DNA of 64,000 nt from an uncultured Prevotellaceae bacterium. GTDB lineage: Bacteria; Bacteroidota; Bacteroidia; Bacteroidales; Bacteroidaceae. The translations under genes and the position numbers were made by a program. Positions 24,955-32,741 of the stretch are shown one piece after another. How positions within the stretch are numbered: position 1 is the stretch's first letter; each line of letters starts with the position of its first letter. The notes below the pieces were generated by a model. It ran no database searches. It was not told the DNA's origin and worked only from the letters and a program-made list of their open reading frames with translations. The DNA is taken from positions 1 to 64,000 of the forward strand of contig CACWMK010000008.1 of NCBI GenBank assembly GCA_902761905.1. The letters are read 5' to 3'.

Positions 24955-25674
24955 TTATTTGCCCAAGAATTTGGTGTCGAGATAAGCCTGGAAGGCCTCC
25001 TTATACAGGTCGCCTATAGGCAGATATGTCTCTGCATCCATTATCACACGGTTCTTGTTCACCTCCTGAATCTTGTCCAGATTGATAATGTATGAGCGGT
25101 GTATTCGCATAAAGTTTGCTGGCAATCGCTCCTCCATCTTCTTCATCGACAGCAGAGTGATGATGGGCTTTGCCTCGCCATCCAACCACACCTTGAGATA
25201 CTCGCTCATTGCCTCTACATAGCGTATGTCAGGGATGTTGACCTTAAGTATGCGATAGTCGGTCTTGAGGAATAGCGTGTCGTCGGCTTCTGCAGGTGCT
25301 GCGGGAGCTGCTGATATAGTCATGCGCTCCTTCAGACGGTTGGCTGCACGCTGGAAGTCCTGCAGACCGAACGGTTTGAGCAGGTAGTCGACAGCATTGA
25401 CCTTGAATCCCTCGATGGCATATTCTGAGTAGGCCGTTGTAAATACTATCAGAGGCGGTGCAGTGAGGGTCTTGACAAAGTCCATACCGTTAAGGTCGGG
25501 CATGTTGATGTCGCAGAATATGGCGTCTACCACATTGTCCGACAGAAACTTACGGGCCTCGAGGGCACTCTGACACTGGGCTGCCAGTTCAAGGAACGGC
25601 ACCTTATTAATATATGCAACAATCTGTTGCAGAGCCAGAGGCTCATCGTCGATAGCAATACAGCGAATTGTCAT
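24955..25674 (-). CDS. LytTR-type response regulator
   Basis: The 239-residue protein has a receiver domain (1-120) with acidic residues DDE at 9-11 and phospho-acceptor Asp55 in FCDINMPD. A LytTR DNA-binding domain (about 140-235) with DIRYVEAMSEYLKVWLDG and FMRIHRSYIINLDKI follows. It overlaps the histidine kinase gene by 4 nt (ATGA), so the pair is translationally coupled. The likely targets are the surface-protein genes upstream on the same strand, but no binding site is defined. Confidence 0.93.
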   Translation of the reverse strand: MTIRCIAIDDEPLALQQIVAYINKVPFLELAAQCQSALEARKFLSDNVVDAIFCDINMPDLNGMDFVKTLTAPPLIVFTTAYSEYAIEGFKVNAVDYLLKPFGLQDFQRAANRLKERMTISAAPAAPAEADDTLFLKTDYRILKVNIPDIRYVEAMSEYLKVWLDGEAKPIITLLSMKKMEERLPANFMRIHRSYIINLDKIQEVNKNRVIMDAETYLPIGDLYKEAFQAYLDTKFLGK

Positions 25675-26909
25675 AATGGTAACTTTAATACTACGGTATA
25701 TATATCTGGCTCGTCCTTGATGTCGAGCTTGTATCTCTTGTCGTAAAGCAGGTCGAGGCGCTTGCGCACGTTGGTCAGACCCACGCCGCCTTTCTCCTGG
25801 TTAGGTTTTTCGGCCTTAGAGTTGATGCAGGTAAACAGCAGGTAGTCGCCATCGATACTGGCTTTCATGTCAACAAATGAATCGTGCTGATAGCTGATGC
25901 CGTGCTTGAATGCATTCTCGATAAACGAGATGAGCATCAGTGGCGGTATAGTCTTGTCGGGAGCCTCATTAGGCACGTCGACGGTTATCTTTACCTTGTC
26001 AGTATATCGTAGCTCCATCAGTTTCGCGTAGGTGCGGATAAACGAGAACTCCTTGGTAAGTGGCACACCGCTCTTATCGCCCTCGTAGAGCACAAAGCGC
26101 ATCATCTTAGACAGTTCTACGATTGTCTCCTGAGCCTTCGATGGGTCGATATCCACCAGCGCATGGATATTGTTGAGGGTGTTCATAAAGAAGTGGGGGT
26201 TTATCTGATATCTGAGATACTCCAACTGCTGCTCCAGATTTTGTTTCTCCAACTCCTCAAGCTTACGCTGGTCGCTACGACTGCGGTAGTAGTACTTGAT
26301 GCCAAGATTGGCGCCAAACATCAGTAATAGTACCACGATGCTAAGTATATCGTGTTCGCCAAAGAATATGGGAGGATTGTGGCGACCTCTCATCATTCGT
26401 GGACCATCCTGCTTAAAGTCATTTGGCCCAAGACCATCCTTAGGCATATCATCAGGTCGTGGACCGCGACCGGCTTTGTCGTTGGGCATATCCATAAACA
26501 TAGGAGGAAGTTCATCGCGTTGCTCCATATGTTCATCGTGCTGCTTCATCTTTTTCTCACGCAGCTCCATTTGGTGGCGGAAATCCCTCATACGTTTGCC
26601 GTTAAACTTGTGCGTGTTGAATTGGTAAACGGCAAACCCTGCTACCAGTGCTGCTGCAATCGAGAAATACAGAGTGCGACGGTGCTGATGGATCAGCAGC
26701 GGAGCCAACAGAAAGTTGTGAATCAGAAACAGAGCCAGGAAGATACCGAATTTGCGCCATATAAAGAACACTTCGGTCCAGTTGAAGGTGATATAGGGAT
26801 CGTTGATGGCTCGCATGTACAGACTTAATAGTGGGGATGCAAAGAGCAGACTCCACACTATCAAGTATGTCAGATTCTCATGTTGCGACTGATTCTTCAT
26901 CCAAATCAT
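25671..26909 (-). CDS. LytS-like (His_kinase family) sensor histidine kinase with Met/His-rich periplasmic loop
   Basis: The 412-residue protein may start at 26909 or at Met4 (26900). Four membrane segments lie near 14-32, 48-72, 79-96 and 187-206. Between the third and fourth is a periplasmic loop of about 90 residues very rich in Met, His, Asp and Pro (KKMKQHDEHMEQRDEL, PPMFMDMPND and on). The cytoplasmic part has a short coiled coil, phospho-acceptor His239 in QINPHFFMNTLNNIHAL and an HATPase domain (IPPLMLISFIENAFKHGI, GGVGLTNVRKRLDLLY). The loop composition is unlike usual 5TM LytS sensors and may bind a metal or polycation; that is inference. Confidence 0.92.
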   Translation of the reverse strand: MIWMKNQSQHENLTYLIVWSLLFASPLLSLYMRAINDPYITFNWTEVFFIWRKFGIFLALFLIHNFLLAPLLIHQHRRTLYFSIAAALVAGFAVYQFNTHKFNGKRMRDFRHQMELREKKMKQHDEHMEQRDELPPMFMDMPNDKAGRGPRPDDMPKDGLGPNDFKQDGPRMMRGRHNPPIFFGEHDILSIVVLLLMFGANLGIKYYYRSRSDQRKLEELEKQNLEQQLEYLRYQINPHFFMNTLNNIHALVDIDPSKAQETIVELSKMMRFVLYEGDKSGVPLTKEFSFIRTYAKLMELRYTDKVKITVDVPNEAPDKTIPPLMLISFIENAFKHGISYQHDSFVDMKASIDGDYLLFTCINSKAEKPNQEKGGVGLTNVRKRLDLLYDKRYKLDIKDEPDIYTVVLKLPL

Positions 26910-26962
26910 GATTGTTACTATATTAATAACGACAAAATTCGTAATTTATTGTATCTGAGGGT

Positions 26963-28720
26963 TTAACGCCAACCTCCGGGCCAACCGCCACCGCCCATGC
27001 CATTGCTACCAGTGTAGCTAGACAGCGATACGCTGGTGCCGTCGCTAACGGTTCCGCTCATGATGCCGATGCCGCCGAATACGCTGCTACCACCGCTAAC
27101 TGATGTACCTGACTGTAGGGTAGGAGTGGCTGCCGATGAGATGACAAGGCCTGAACCTCCGCTTGATGGAGTCTTAAACGAGAATGTGTTGCTGTCGTAG
27201 GTCATGGTGTACCAAGTATCTTTGCTCCACGATGATGACTGATAGCACGACTGACTGAGGCTGCTACCATTCTCCAGTCCGCCCACGGCAACTACTGTGC
27301 CGCCTGTAAGGTATAGCTTCTTTCCGCCCTCAGTGTTGGCATCGATAGCCACTTCAGGAGTGCCTGAGCATATGGCGTAGATCAGTCCGCCCTTGATATA
27401 CATGTTGCCATTGGCATCCAGACCGTCATTGTTCTTGCCTTGTGCATAAATGTATCCGCCAGTGATGGTCATGTCGCTCTTCGAGTTGATGGCATCGTCG
27501 TAGGCATAGCTTGCCACCTCGCCACCGCTGATGTTCATGGTGCTCTTGGTCTCTATACCCTCGCCGTTATATCCGTTGGTACGTACCCAGATGGTGCCGC
27601 CGCTGATGTTGATGTTGCCATCGGCCTTGATGCCCTTGGGCGATGATGTGTCGTTGTTGCTCTTATACTGTCCACCCTCAGTAACGATATACACATTGCC
27701 GCCGCAGAAGTTGGCCTCGGTATCTACATTGATTCCCTTGCCGCCGCTGCCTGTGCTCTTTAGCCACAGTTCGCCAGCATTGATGGTGAAGGCAGAGTCG
27801 GCCTTGATGCACGCAGCACCCTTAGCTTCCTTGTCAGTGGCGTCGTAGGTTCCGCCTCCAGTGGTAATCACGGTGGTACGTCCACCGTTAACTACTATAT
27901 TGCTTTCGCAGTTGATGCCCTTTGCAGCTGCGGCAGATACCTCGACATTGATAATTCCACCATTGATAAACACACCATCGTTGGCCTTGATACCGTGGTT
28001 GGCGGTAGATTTCACATAGACGTTGGTGCTCTTGCTGAACACGATGTAGTCGGCCGAATGTATTCCATTGTTGGTATTGCCGACGACACTCAGTTGTCCA
28101 CTGCCGTTAATTAGTAGTTTTCCCTTGCAGTAGAGTGCGCCTTTCTGGCTGCCACCCGTACCATCGGTCAGTGTGTTGCTGGTGCCGTCGGTCAATACGA
28201 TGAACGCGCGCTTGCCGCTCAGCAGGTTGAGTGCTGCCGAGTCGGGATCGGTGATGTTTGCACCATCGAGTTTTACTTCGTATTTCTTGTCGCCTACTAC
28301 TGTGAACGAGCCGTTGGTGGTAGTGCCGCTCACTACGTAGCATATATTCTTGGTCGAACCGTGGTTGGCGGTTACATGTCCACCGTTGACGGTTATTTCT
28401 ACGCCGTTCTCGCTTTTAGCTGTAGGATTGCTCATATCGATGGCAACCTCGGTAGTAAAGCTGTTGTTCTGCAGGTCGTCTTCCTCATCAGGCAGATACG
28501 CACTGGCAGTAGTCGATGGTTCGGCTGTGGTCTTGTCGATGTTTACTGTAAATGTGGTCAGCTCGCCTGTTGTGGTAGAGCTGCCACTGCTGCTTTGGCC
28601 AGGGATTCCAGTCTCGCTCCAGTTGTTCCAATTGCTGCTACTGCCAAATGGATCTTCGGCTGTGCAGCATGTCATCAGTGCTACAGATACCAAGAGCACT
28701 ACATAGTTTTTTGTCTTCAT
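26963..28720 (-). CDS. Cthe_2159-type carbohydrate-binding beta-helix lipoprotein, long paralogue
   Basis: The 585-residue lipoprotein (lipobox LMTCCT) has a proline/serine-rich spacer. From about residue 90 to 480 it carries parallel beta-helix repeats built of units such as INGSGQLSVVGN, NGIHSADYIVF, GIKANDGVFINGG and INISGGTIWVRT. This is the DUF4353/Cthe_2159 family, whose founding member binds acidic polysaccharide. The tail is Gly/Ser-rich. It has its own promoter behind a terminator, so it can be expressed apart from the VTC/DUF4956 genes; the sensor-regulator pair follows 53 nt downstream. Confidence 0.85.
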   Translation of the reverse strand: MKTKNYVVLLVSVALMTCCTAEDPFGSSSNWNNWSETGIPGQSSSGSSTTTGELTTFTVNIDKTTAEPSTTASAYLPDEEDDLQNNSFTTEVAIDMSNPTAKSENGVEITVNGGHVTANHGSTKNICYVVSGTTTNGSFTVVGDKKYEVKLDGANITDPDSAALNLLSGKRAFIVLTDGTSNTLTDGTGGSQKGALYCKGKLLINGSGQLSVVGNTNNGIHSADYIVFSKSTNVYVKSTANHGIKANDGVFINGGIINVEVSAAAAKGINCESNIVVNGGRTTVITTGGGTYDATDKEAKGAACIKADSAFTINAGELWLKSTGSGGKGINVDTEANFCGGNVYIVTEGGQYKSNNDTSSPKGIKADGNINISGGTIWVRTNGYNGEGIETKSTMNISGGEVASYAYDDAINSKSDMTITGGYIYAQGKNNDGLDANGNMYIKGGLIYAICSGTPEVAIDANTEGGKKLYLTGGTVVAVGGLENGSSLSQSCYQSSSWSKDTWYTMTYDSNTFSFKTPSSGGSGLVISSAATPTLQSGTSVSGGSSVFGGIGIMSGTVSDGTSVSLSSYTGSNGMGGGGWPGGWR

Positions 28721-28748
28721 CTTGTTTGCTAATTTTTATTATTTCTTG

Positions 28749-28756
28749 CAAAGGTA
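28749..28756 (-). promoter_or_regulatory. -7 element for the long Cthe_2159-type gene
   Basis: Minus-strand TACCTTTG followed by CAAG lies 28 nt before the ATG at 28720 and directly after the terminator stem of the upstream operon. Confidence 0.6.
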
Positions 28757-28760
28757 GATA

Positions 28761-28798
28761 CAAAAAGCCGGTTCGCCAAAATTATTCAGCAAACCGGC
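28761..28798 (-). terminator. Terminator between the two Cthe_2159-type genes
   Basis: On the minus strand GCCGGTTTGC pairs with GCGAACCGGC around a loop of about 13 nt, followed by TTTTTG. It closes the SEL1-VTC-DUF4956-DUF2490-Cthe_2159 operon. Confidence 0.8.
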
Positions 28799-28819
28799 CT
28801 ATTCGTTCAATGAATCCTC

Positions 28820-29953
28820 TTAGTATGTTATCTCAACAGTTTTCTTGGTGATGTTCTGTGTCTTGGGCGAGCCTTTCACTGTGATGTGGTCGGCTGGCTC
28901 TTCGCTTTCGCTGCCATTATCGCAGGCCCAACTCTTGTTGACATAGGCCGAGAACGAACCACCGCTGACGATGATGCCCGTATCGCTCTTGATGGCCTTA
29001 GGCTTACCATTATCGTTGCTGCCAGTGGTCTTGGCTATAAGTTCTCCACCGCTAAATACTACATCTGCAGCGCAGTTTATACCCTTGCCGCCATCGCCGC
29101 TGCTAATAAGCTTGAGTGTGCCGGCTGTCATAGTGAACTGGCTCTCGCACTTGATGCAAGCTGCGCTGCTATAGTCCTGCACTTCGGTATCGTACACGCA
29201 GTCGCCCGATGTGCTGATGGTGGTGCTTCCACCGCTTATCACAACCACCGAGTCGCACTTTATGCCACGGGCAGCATCGGCTGTAACGCTGATGCCTATG
29301 TTGCCATTGTTTATCCAAAGTCCGTCGTTTACCTTGATGCCGTTGCCAGCTGAAGAATATACGTTCAGTGTTACGTTGTCGTCGATCACGATATAGTCGT
29401 CGCTGGCAAATCCATGTTTGCAGTTGCCTGTGATGGCAAGTTTTCCTGTACCTTTTACATATACCTGACCTTCGCTAAACAGACATCCCTTCTGGTCGAT
29501 AGTGGTGCCGTTAACCACTATGTCTGTATAGCTGGTACCATCGGTAAGTGTGTTTGTAGTGCCATCGGCCACATCCAGATACAGCCATTTGCCGCACTGG
29601 TTGTTGATGGCAGGACCATCGTTGTTCTTGATGCTTACGCCATTGAGCTTTATGCCATACTGCTGCTGGCGATACACCAGTAGCGAACCATCTGTAGTAC
29701 TGCCGCTCAGCACCAGCAACAGCGAATCAGAACTATTCTCGGCATTAACTGTTACATCAGCCCCGTTTGTGGTCACGTATCCTTTCGAATCGCCTGTTAC
29801 GTCAACACTTGTCTCATTATAAGTAATGTATATAGTCGAGACGCTCGACTTCTCGCCATTGATGTATTCGCTGAAGTCGGTATCGTCGTTCTGACAGGCA
29901 CTCATCAGTGCCACAGCCATTAGTCCATAAAGTATCTTTTTCATAATCCTCAC
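28820..29953 (-). CDS. Cthe_2159-type carbohydrate-binding beta-helix lipoprotein, short paralogue
   Basis: The 377-residue lipoprotein (LMSACQ) has the same DUF4353/Cthe_2159 beta-helix as the neighbour: GTGKLAITGNCKHGFASDDY, GIKVNDGLWINNG, VVISGGSTTIST, GIIVSGGSFSAYV. It lacks the N-terminal spacer and glycine tail. It ends with an unusual strand, SPKTQNITKKTVEITY. It begins 2 nt after the DUF2490 gene ends, so it is the last gene of the VTC operon. The start used (MRIMKKILYG) could also be the Met four codons on. Confidence 0.85.
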   Translation of the reverse strand: MRIMKKILYGLMAVALMSACQNDDTDFSEYINGEKSSVSTIYITYNETSVDVTGDSKGYVTTNGADVTVNAENSSDSLLLVLSGSTTDGSLLVYRQQQYGIKLNGVSIKNNDGPAINNQCGKWLYLDVADGTTNTLTDGTSYTDIVVNGTTIDQKGCLFSEGQVYVKGTGKLAITGNCKHGFASDDYIVIDDNVTLNVYSSAGNGIKVNDGLWINNGNIGISVTADAARGIKCDSVVVISGGSTTISTSGDCVYDTEVQDYSSAACIKCESQFTMTAGTLKLISSGDGGKGINCAADVVFSGGELIAKTTGSNDNGKPKAIKSDTGIIVSGGSFSAYVNKSWACDNGSESEEPADHITVKGSPKTQNITKKTVEITY

Positions 29954-29955
29954 GT

Positions 29956-30705
29956 TTATAGCTTAAACTTATATCCCAAGCCCAGATAGTGCATATTGGG
30001 GTCGTAATCATCCTCATCAACATTGCGGGTGTTCTTGAATCGGTAGTACACCTGCAGCGAGTGCTGCTTGGCCAGTCGGATATCTGTGCCCACGGTATAG
30101 CGCACACTCTCGATGCCAAGTGAGTTGAACAACTCCACATTAGCGTAAGGAGTGAGCAGGGCTTTCTTCTTGTCGTATTCTATCTGCAGGCGTGAGCGCA
30201 ACTGGTGCTTAGCCTTGCCTGCTACCACCTTGTCTTCCCAGTACTCATTATCAAAATCCCATCGCTGGGTTGTCTTCTCTGGACGATAGGTGTACTGCCA
30301 GCGCTCGCGCAGCGACAGACGGATGTTGTTCTTGAACTTATAAGTACCAGTGGCCGAAGCATACACACGATGGCGGATGCCCCAGTAGCTTGGACGCCAG
30401 TTGTTGTAGGCTCCGTTGGCCTTATAACTAATCTTCTCGTGGAAGTTGTTGTTCATCAGTATGTAGCCGGCATTGGCCTTGAGATACTTGTTGAATTTAT
30501 ATTCACCGCCCAAGCCCAATGTCCAACGGTCCATCGTCTTAAAGTCGTTGCGTGTTCGCATGTCGGCTTCAAGACTCATGCTCCAGTGGCTGTCTATCTT
30601 CTTCTCGGCTTCGGCGCCCACTATCAGTCCGCCTTCGCTCTGAGCGGCTACAGGGGTAGCCGCAATCAGCATCAGTACTGCTGCCAGTTGTTTAAATGTG
30701 CGCAT
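29956..30705 (-). CDS. DUF2490 outer-membrane beta-barrel protein
   Basis: The 249-residue protein has a signal peptide (about 1-21) and regular amphipathic strands ending in LGLGYKFKL, the aromatic-rich end expected of an outer-membrane barrel. The DUF2490 family has about this length and no known substrate. It overlaps the DUF4956 gene by 14 nt and precedes the short Cthe_2159-type gene by 2 nt. That makes an outer-membrane component for the same surface system likely. Confidence 0.82.
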   Translation of the reverse strand: MRTFKQLAAVLMLIAATPVAAQSEGGLIVGAEAEKKIDSHWSMSLEADMRTRNDFKTMDRWTLGLGGEYKFNKYLKANAGYILMNNNFHEKISYKANGAYNNWRPSYWGIRHRVYASATGTYKFKNNIRLSLRERWQYTYRPEKTTQRWDFDNEYWEDKVVAGKAKHQLRSRLQIEYDKKKALLTPYANVELFNSLGIESVRYTVGTDIRLAKQHSLQVYYRFKNTRNVDEDDYDPNMHYLGLGYKFKL

Positions 30706-31375
30706 AATCGCTATCTTTTAGTTTAAGTTTCTTCTCTATATCGCCACCGCTTTTTCCTTCGTACACCACTCTCAGCACAGCCATGTCGCGCAGAAAGTCT
30801 ACGGCACCAACATCCACCTTTATCACTTTTACACCCAGGCGCTCCTCCAGGTCGGCCTTAAGTTCGTCGCGCTTCTCGGGCTTAATCAGTTCTATGCGGT
30901 CGTACTGCACCAGTTTGGTGGCAGCAACCTTAAGCATTTTTTCGAACACGGTGATTGCGGCGATGGTTATAGCATCGATAACTATCAGTTCTACCATTGG
31001 TGTGCCGGTCATCGCTCCTGAATCGTCAACACCCAGTGCCGACGACATTGCGTGAACTACCGACAGGCATACTACCACAAACAGGTATGTCATCTCGCGA
31101 ACAGGCATAGTGTCGGTGCGGTATCGCATGATCGAGAAGATACCAAACAGTCCAAGTCCAACACCCATGGTAGCCTTTCCACGGTCCATACCCATCATCA
31201 GGTAAACCAGGAAGTAGATGGCCACCGATATAATCATAAAGGTGAAGTAGAAGTCGCGACGTTTGCTCTTCTTGTAATACAGGAAATTAACTATGCCCCA
31301 GTTTACTACCAAACAGAGCACAAATCTCATTAGGGTCTCGCCGAAGTCGGCTGAAAAAAGATTTTGTAGATCCAT
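30692..31375 (-). CDS. DUF4956 membrane protein
   Basis: The 227-residue protein has four or so membrane segments in the first 140 residues (LMRFVLCLVVNWGIVNFLYY, FTFMIISVAIYFLVYLMMG, MRYRTDTMPVREMTYLFVVV, IVIDAITIAAITVF). A cytoplasmic ferredoxin-like tail (VKVIKVDVGAVDFLRDMAVL) follows. DUF4956 genes are repeatedly found next to VTC-domain genes, CotH-like kinases and Cthe_2159 proteins. The function is not established. It lies 13 nt after the VTC gene. Confidence 0.9.
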   Translation of the reverse strand: MDLQNLFSADFGETLMRFVLCLVVNWGIVNFLYYKKSKRRDFYFTFMIISVAIYFLVYLMMGMDRGKATMGVGLGLFGIFSIMRYRTDTMPVREMTYLFVVVCLSVVHAMSSALGVDDSGAMTGTPMVELIVIDAITIAAITVFEKMLKVAATKLVQYDRIELIKPEKRDELKADLEERLGVKVIKVDVGAVDFLRDMAVLRVVYEGKSGGDIEKKLKLKDSDYAHI

Positions 31376-31388
31376 ATTATTATTGATT

Positions 31389-32135
31389 TTATTGATTTAC
31401 TAATTTATTGATTTCGATAAGTTTGCGCTTAAAGCGATTCACTGGCAGATGGTCGTTGCCTGTCAGTGCCGATCCCATGCAGTATTTTGAGAATCCGTGG
31501 GGCTGTATGCGCAACTGGCGAAGCATGTGCAGCACAGGCGAATAAACCAGTCCGTCGCGCTTCAGCTCTATAACCACCAACTGTCCCATATCCTTATCCT
31601 TGCCGTTAAGCAGGTTGTGGAATCGCAGACCTGTGTCGATGGTTAGGCGTTCGGTCATACCTTTATTAACCAGTGTTATACGGCTGAAATGATTGCTCAG
31701 AGCGGGCTGCAGCGTGTCAACCTCAAATCGCAGGTGCTTCTTTAGGAAGTGGCGCTTCTCCTCGTCGTTCAGGTCCATGTCGTTCACCTCTATGCGCTTT
31801 TTCTTGGTGCGACCGTGGTTGTTTTTGGTCTTAACCTCCATGAATTGCAGGTCGCTTATGCAGTATGTGCGGAAGCGTATCTTCTGTCGGTTAGCATGTC
31901 CGCACTGGTGCATAGTGTACATGTCGAATGCCTTAGTATCGAAGTAGGTGGTGTCGTACTCCAGGTTACGCTCGCCGTCTATCTCCTGCACATAGTAGTC
32001 GTGCTGTGCCATCTTTAGCAGTTCGCACAGTTTGCTGGTATTCGTCACAAACTTGGTGTCTGTGCGATTCATCAGCTTCACGCTCTTCATCTCTTCGAGC
32101 GAGATGGGGTTAAATGATTCTATTATTTTTTCCAC
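31389..32135 (-). CDS. VTC-domain (polyphosphate polymerase-like) protein
   Basis: The 248-residue protein matches the catalytic VTC domain of polyphosphate polymerases: a basic tunnel with LMNRTDTKFV, YDTTYFDT, RQKIRFRTY, FMEVKTKNNHGRTKKKR and the acidic VVIELKRDG. Eukaryotic VTC4 uses this domain to make polyphosphate from ATP. Bacterial copies paired with DUF4956 are uncharacterised, to my knowledge. No membrane segment is present, so DUF4956 is a natural partner. The gene overlaps the SEL1 gene by 13 nt. Confidence 0.9.
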   Translation of the reverse strand: MEKIIESFNPISLEEMKSVKLMNRTDTKFVTNTSKLCELLKMAQHDYYVQEIDGERNLEYDTTYFDTKAFDMYTMHQCGHANRQKIRFRTYCISDLQFMEVKTKNNHGRTKKKRIEVNDMDLNDEEKRHFLKKHLRFEVDTLQPALSNHFSRITLVNKGMTERLTIDTGLRFHNLLNGKDKDMGQLVVIELKRDGLVYSPVLHMLRQLRIQPHGFSKYCMGSALTGNDHLPVNRFKRKLIEINKLVNQ

Positions 32136-32596
32136 AATAGTTTCTGTATGTTTATGGCATCTTTATCGCCCTCTTTGGCATCTTTCTTTATTTTCTCCTT
32201 CAGTTTAAGTCCGCCTTTGGGGTTTTTAAAGGCTTTGGTAAGCCACGCTTTAGCTTTTGCCTGGTCGGCAGTAGTGCCCTTCCCTTTCATATAGCATTTG
32301 CCCAGCGCAAGTTGTCCCTTGGCGTAGTTCTGGGCAGCCGACTTTGCGTACCACTCGTAGGCCAACTTGTTGTTCTCGGCTGTTCCGTGCCCTTTGTCGT
32401 AGCATCGGCCCAGTCGGTATTGTGCCTTTTTGTGGCCCTTCTCGGCTGCAACCTTCAGTTTGGGTAGTGCTGCCTTATAGTTTTTAGCGTCGTATAGCGC
32501 TTTGGCTTCAGCATATATCTCGTCGGTGTTTTGCGCACCCACGGTCGTGCTCATCGCCAGCACTATCAGCATCATTGCTATCTTCTTCAGTTTCAT
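32123..32596 (-). CDS. SEL1-repeat secreted protein
   Basis: The 157-residue protein has a signal peptide (about 1-21). Two to three SEL1/TPR-like repeats follow (AQYRLGRCYDKGHGTAENNK, QLALGKCYMKGKGTTADQAK). The tail is Lys-rich. SEL1 repeats are protein-binding scaffolds. It is the first gene of the minus-strand operon and overlaps the VTC gene by 13 nt. Confidence 0.85.
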   Translation of the reverse strand: MKLKKIAMMLIVLAMSTTVGAQNTDEIYAEAKALYDAKNYKAALPKLKVAAEKGHKKAQYRLGRCYDKGHGTAENNKLAYEWYAKSAAQNYAKGQLALGKCYMKGKGTTADQAKAKAWLTKAFKNPKGGLKLKEKIKKDAKEGDKDAINIQKLLWKK

Positions 32597-32625
32597 TTTT
32601 TAGTCGTTATTCATCAAATCGTCGG

Positions 32626-32633
32626 CAAAGATA
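32626..32633 (-). promoter_or_regulatory. -7 element for the SEL1-VTC-DUF4956 operon
   Basis: Minus-strand TATCTTTG followed by CCG lies 29 nt before the ATG at 32596. Confidence 0.6.
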
Positions 32634-32698
32634 CAAGTTTTTATTCAAACAATACAAACTTTTTCTGCGAAAAGTGTCTTTTGTTCAGCAAAAATGCG

Positions 32699-32706
32699 TA
32701 TATTTG
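32699..32706 (+). promoter_or_regulatory. -7 element for the glycosidase-like gene
   Basis: TATATTTG followed by CCCC lies 35 nt before the ATG at 32742. Its position rules out the in-frame ATG at 32694 as the start. Confidence 0.55.
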
Positions 32707-32741
32707 CCCCAATTAAAATCAATCACAAAAATAAACCCATT

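Noticed and set aside
32694-32741. An earlier ATG for the glycosidase-like gene
   Set aside because: The -7 promoter element (32699-32706) lies downstream of it, and a good signal peptide begins only at 32742.
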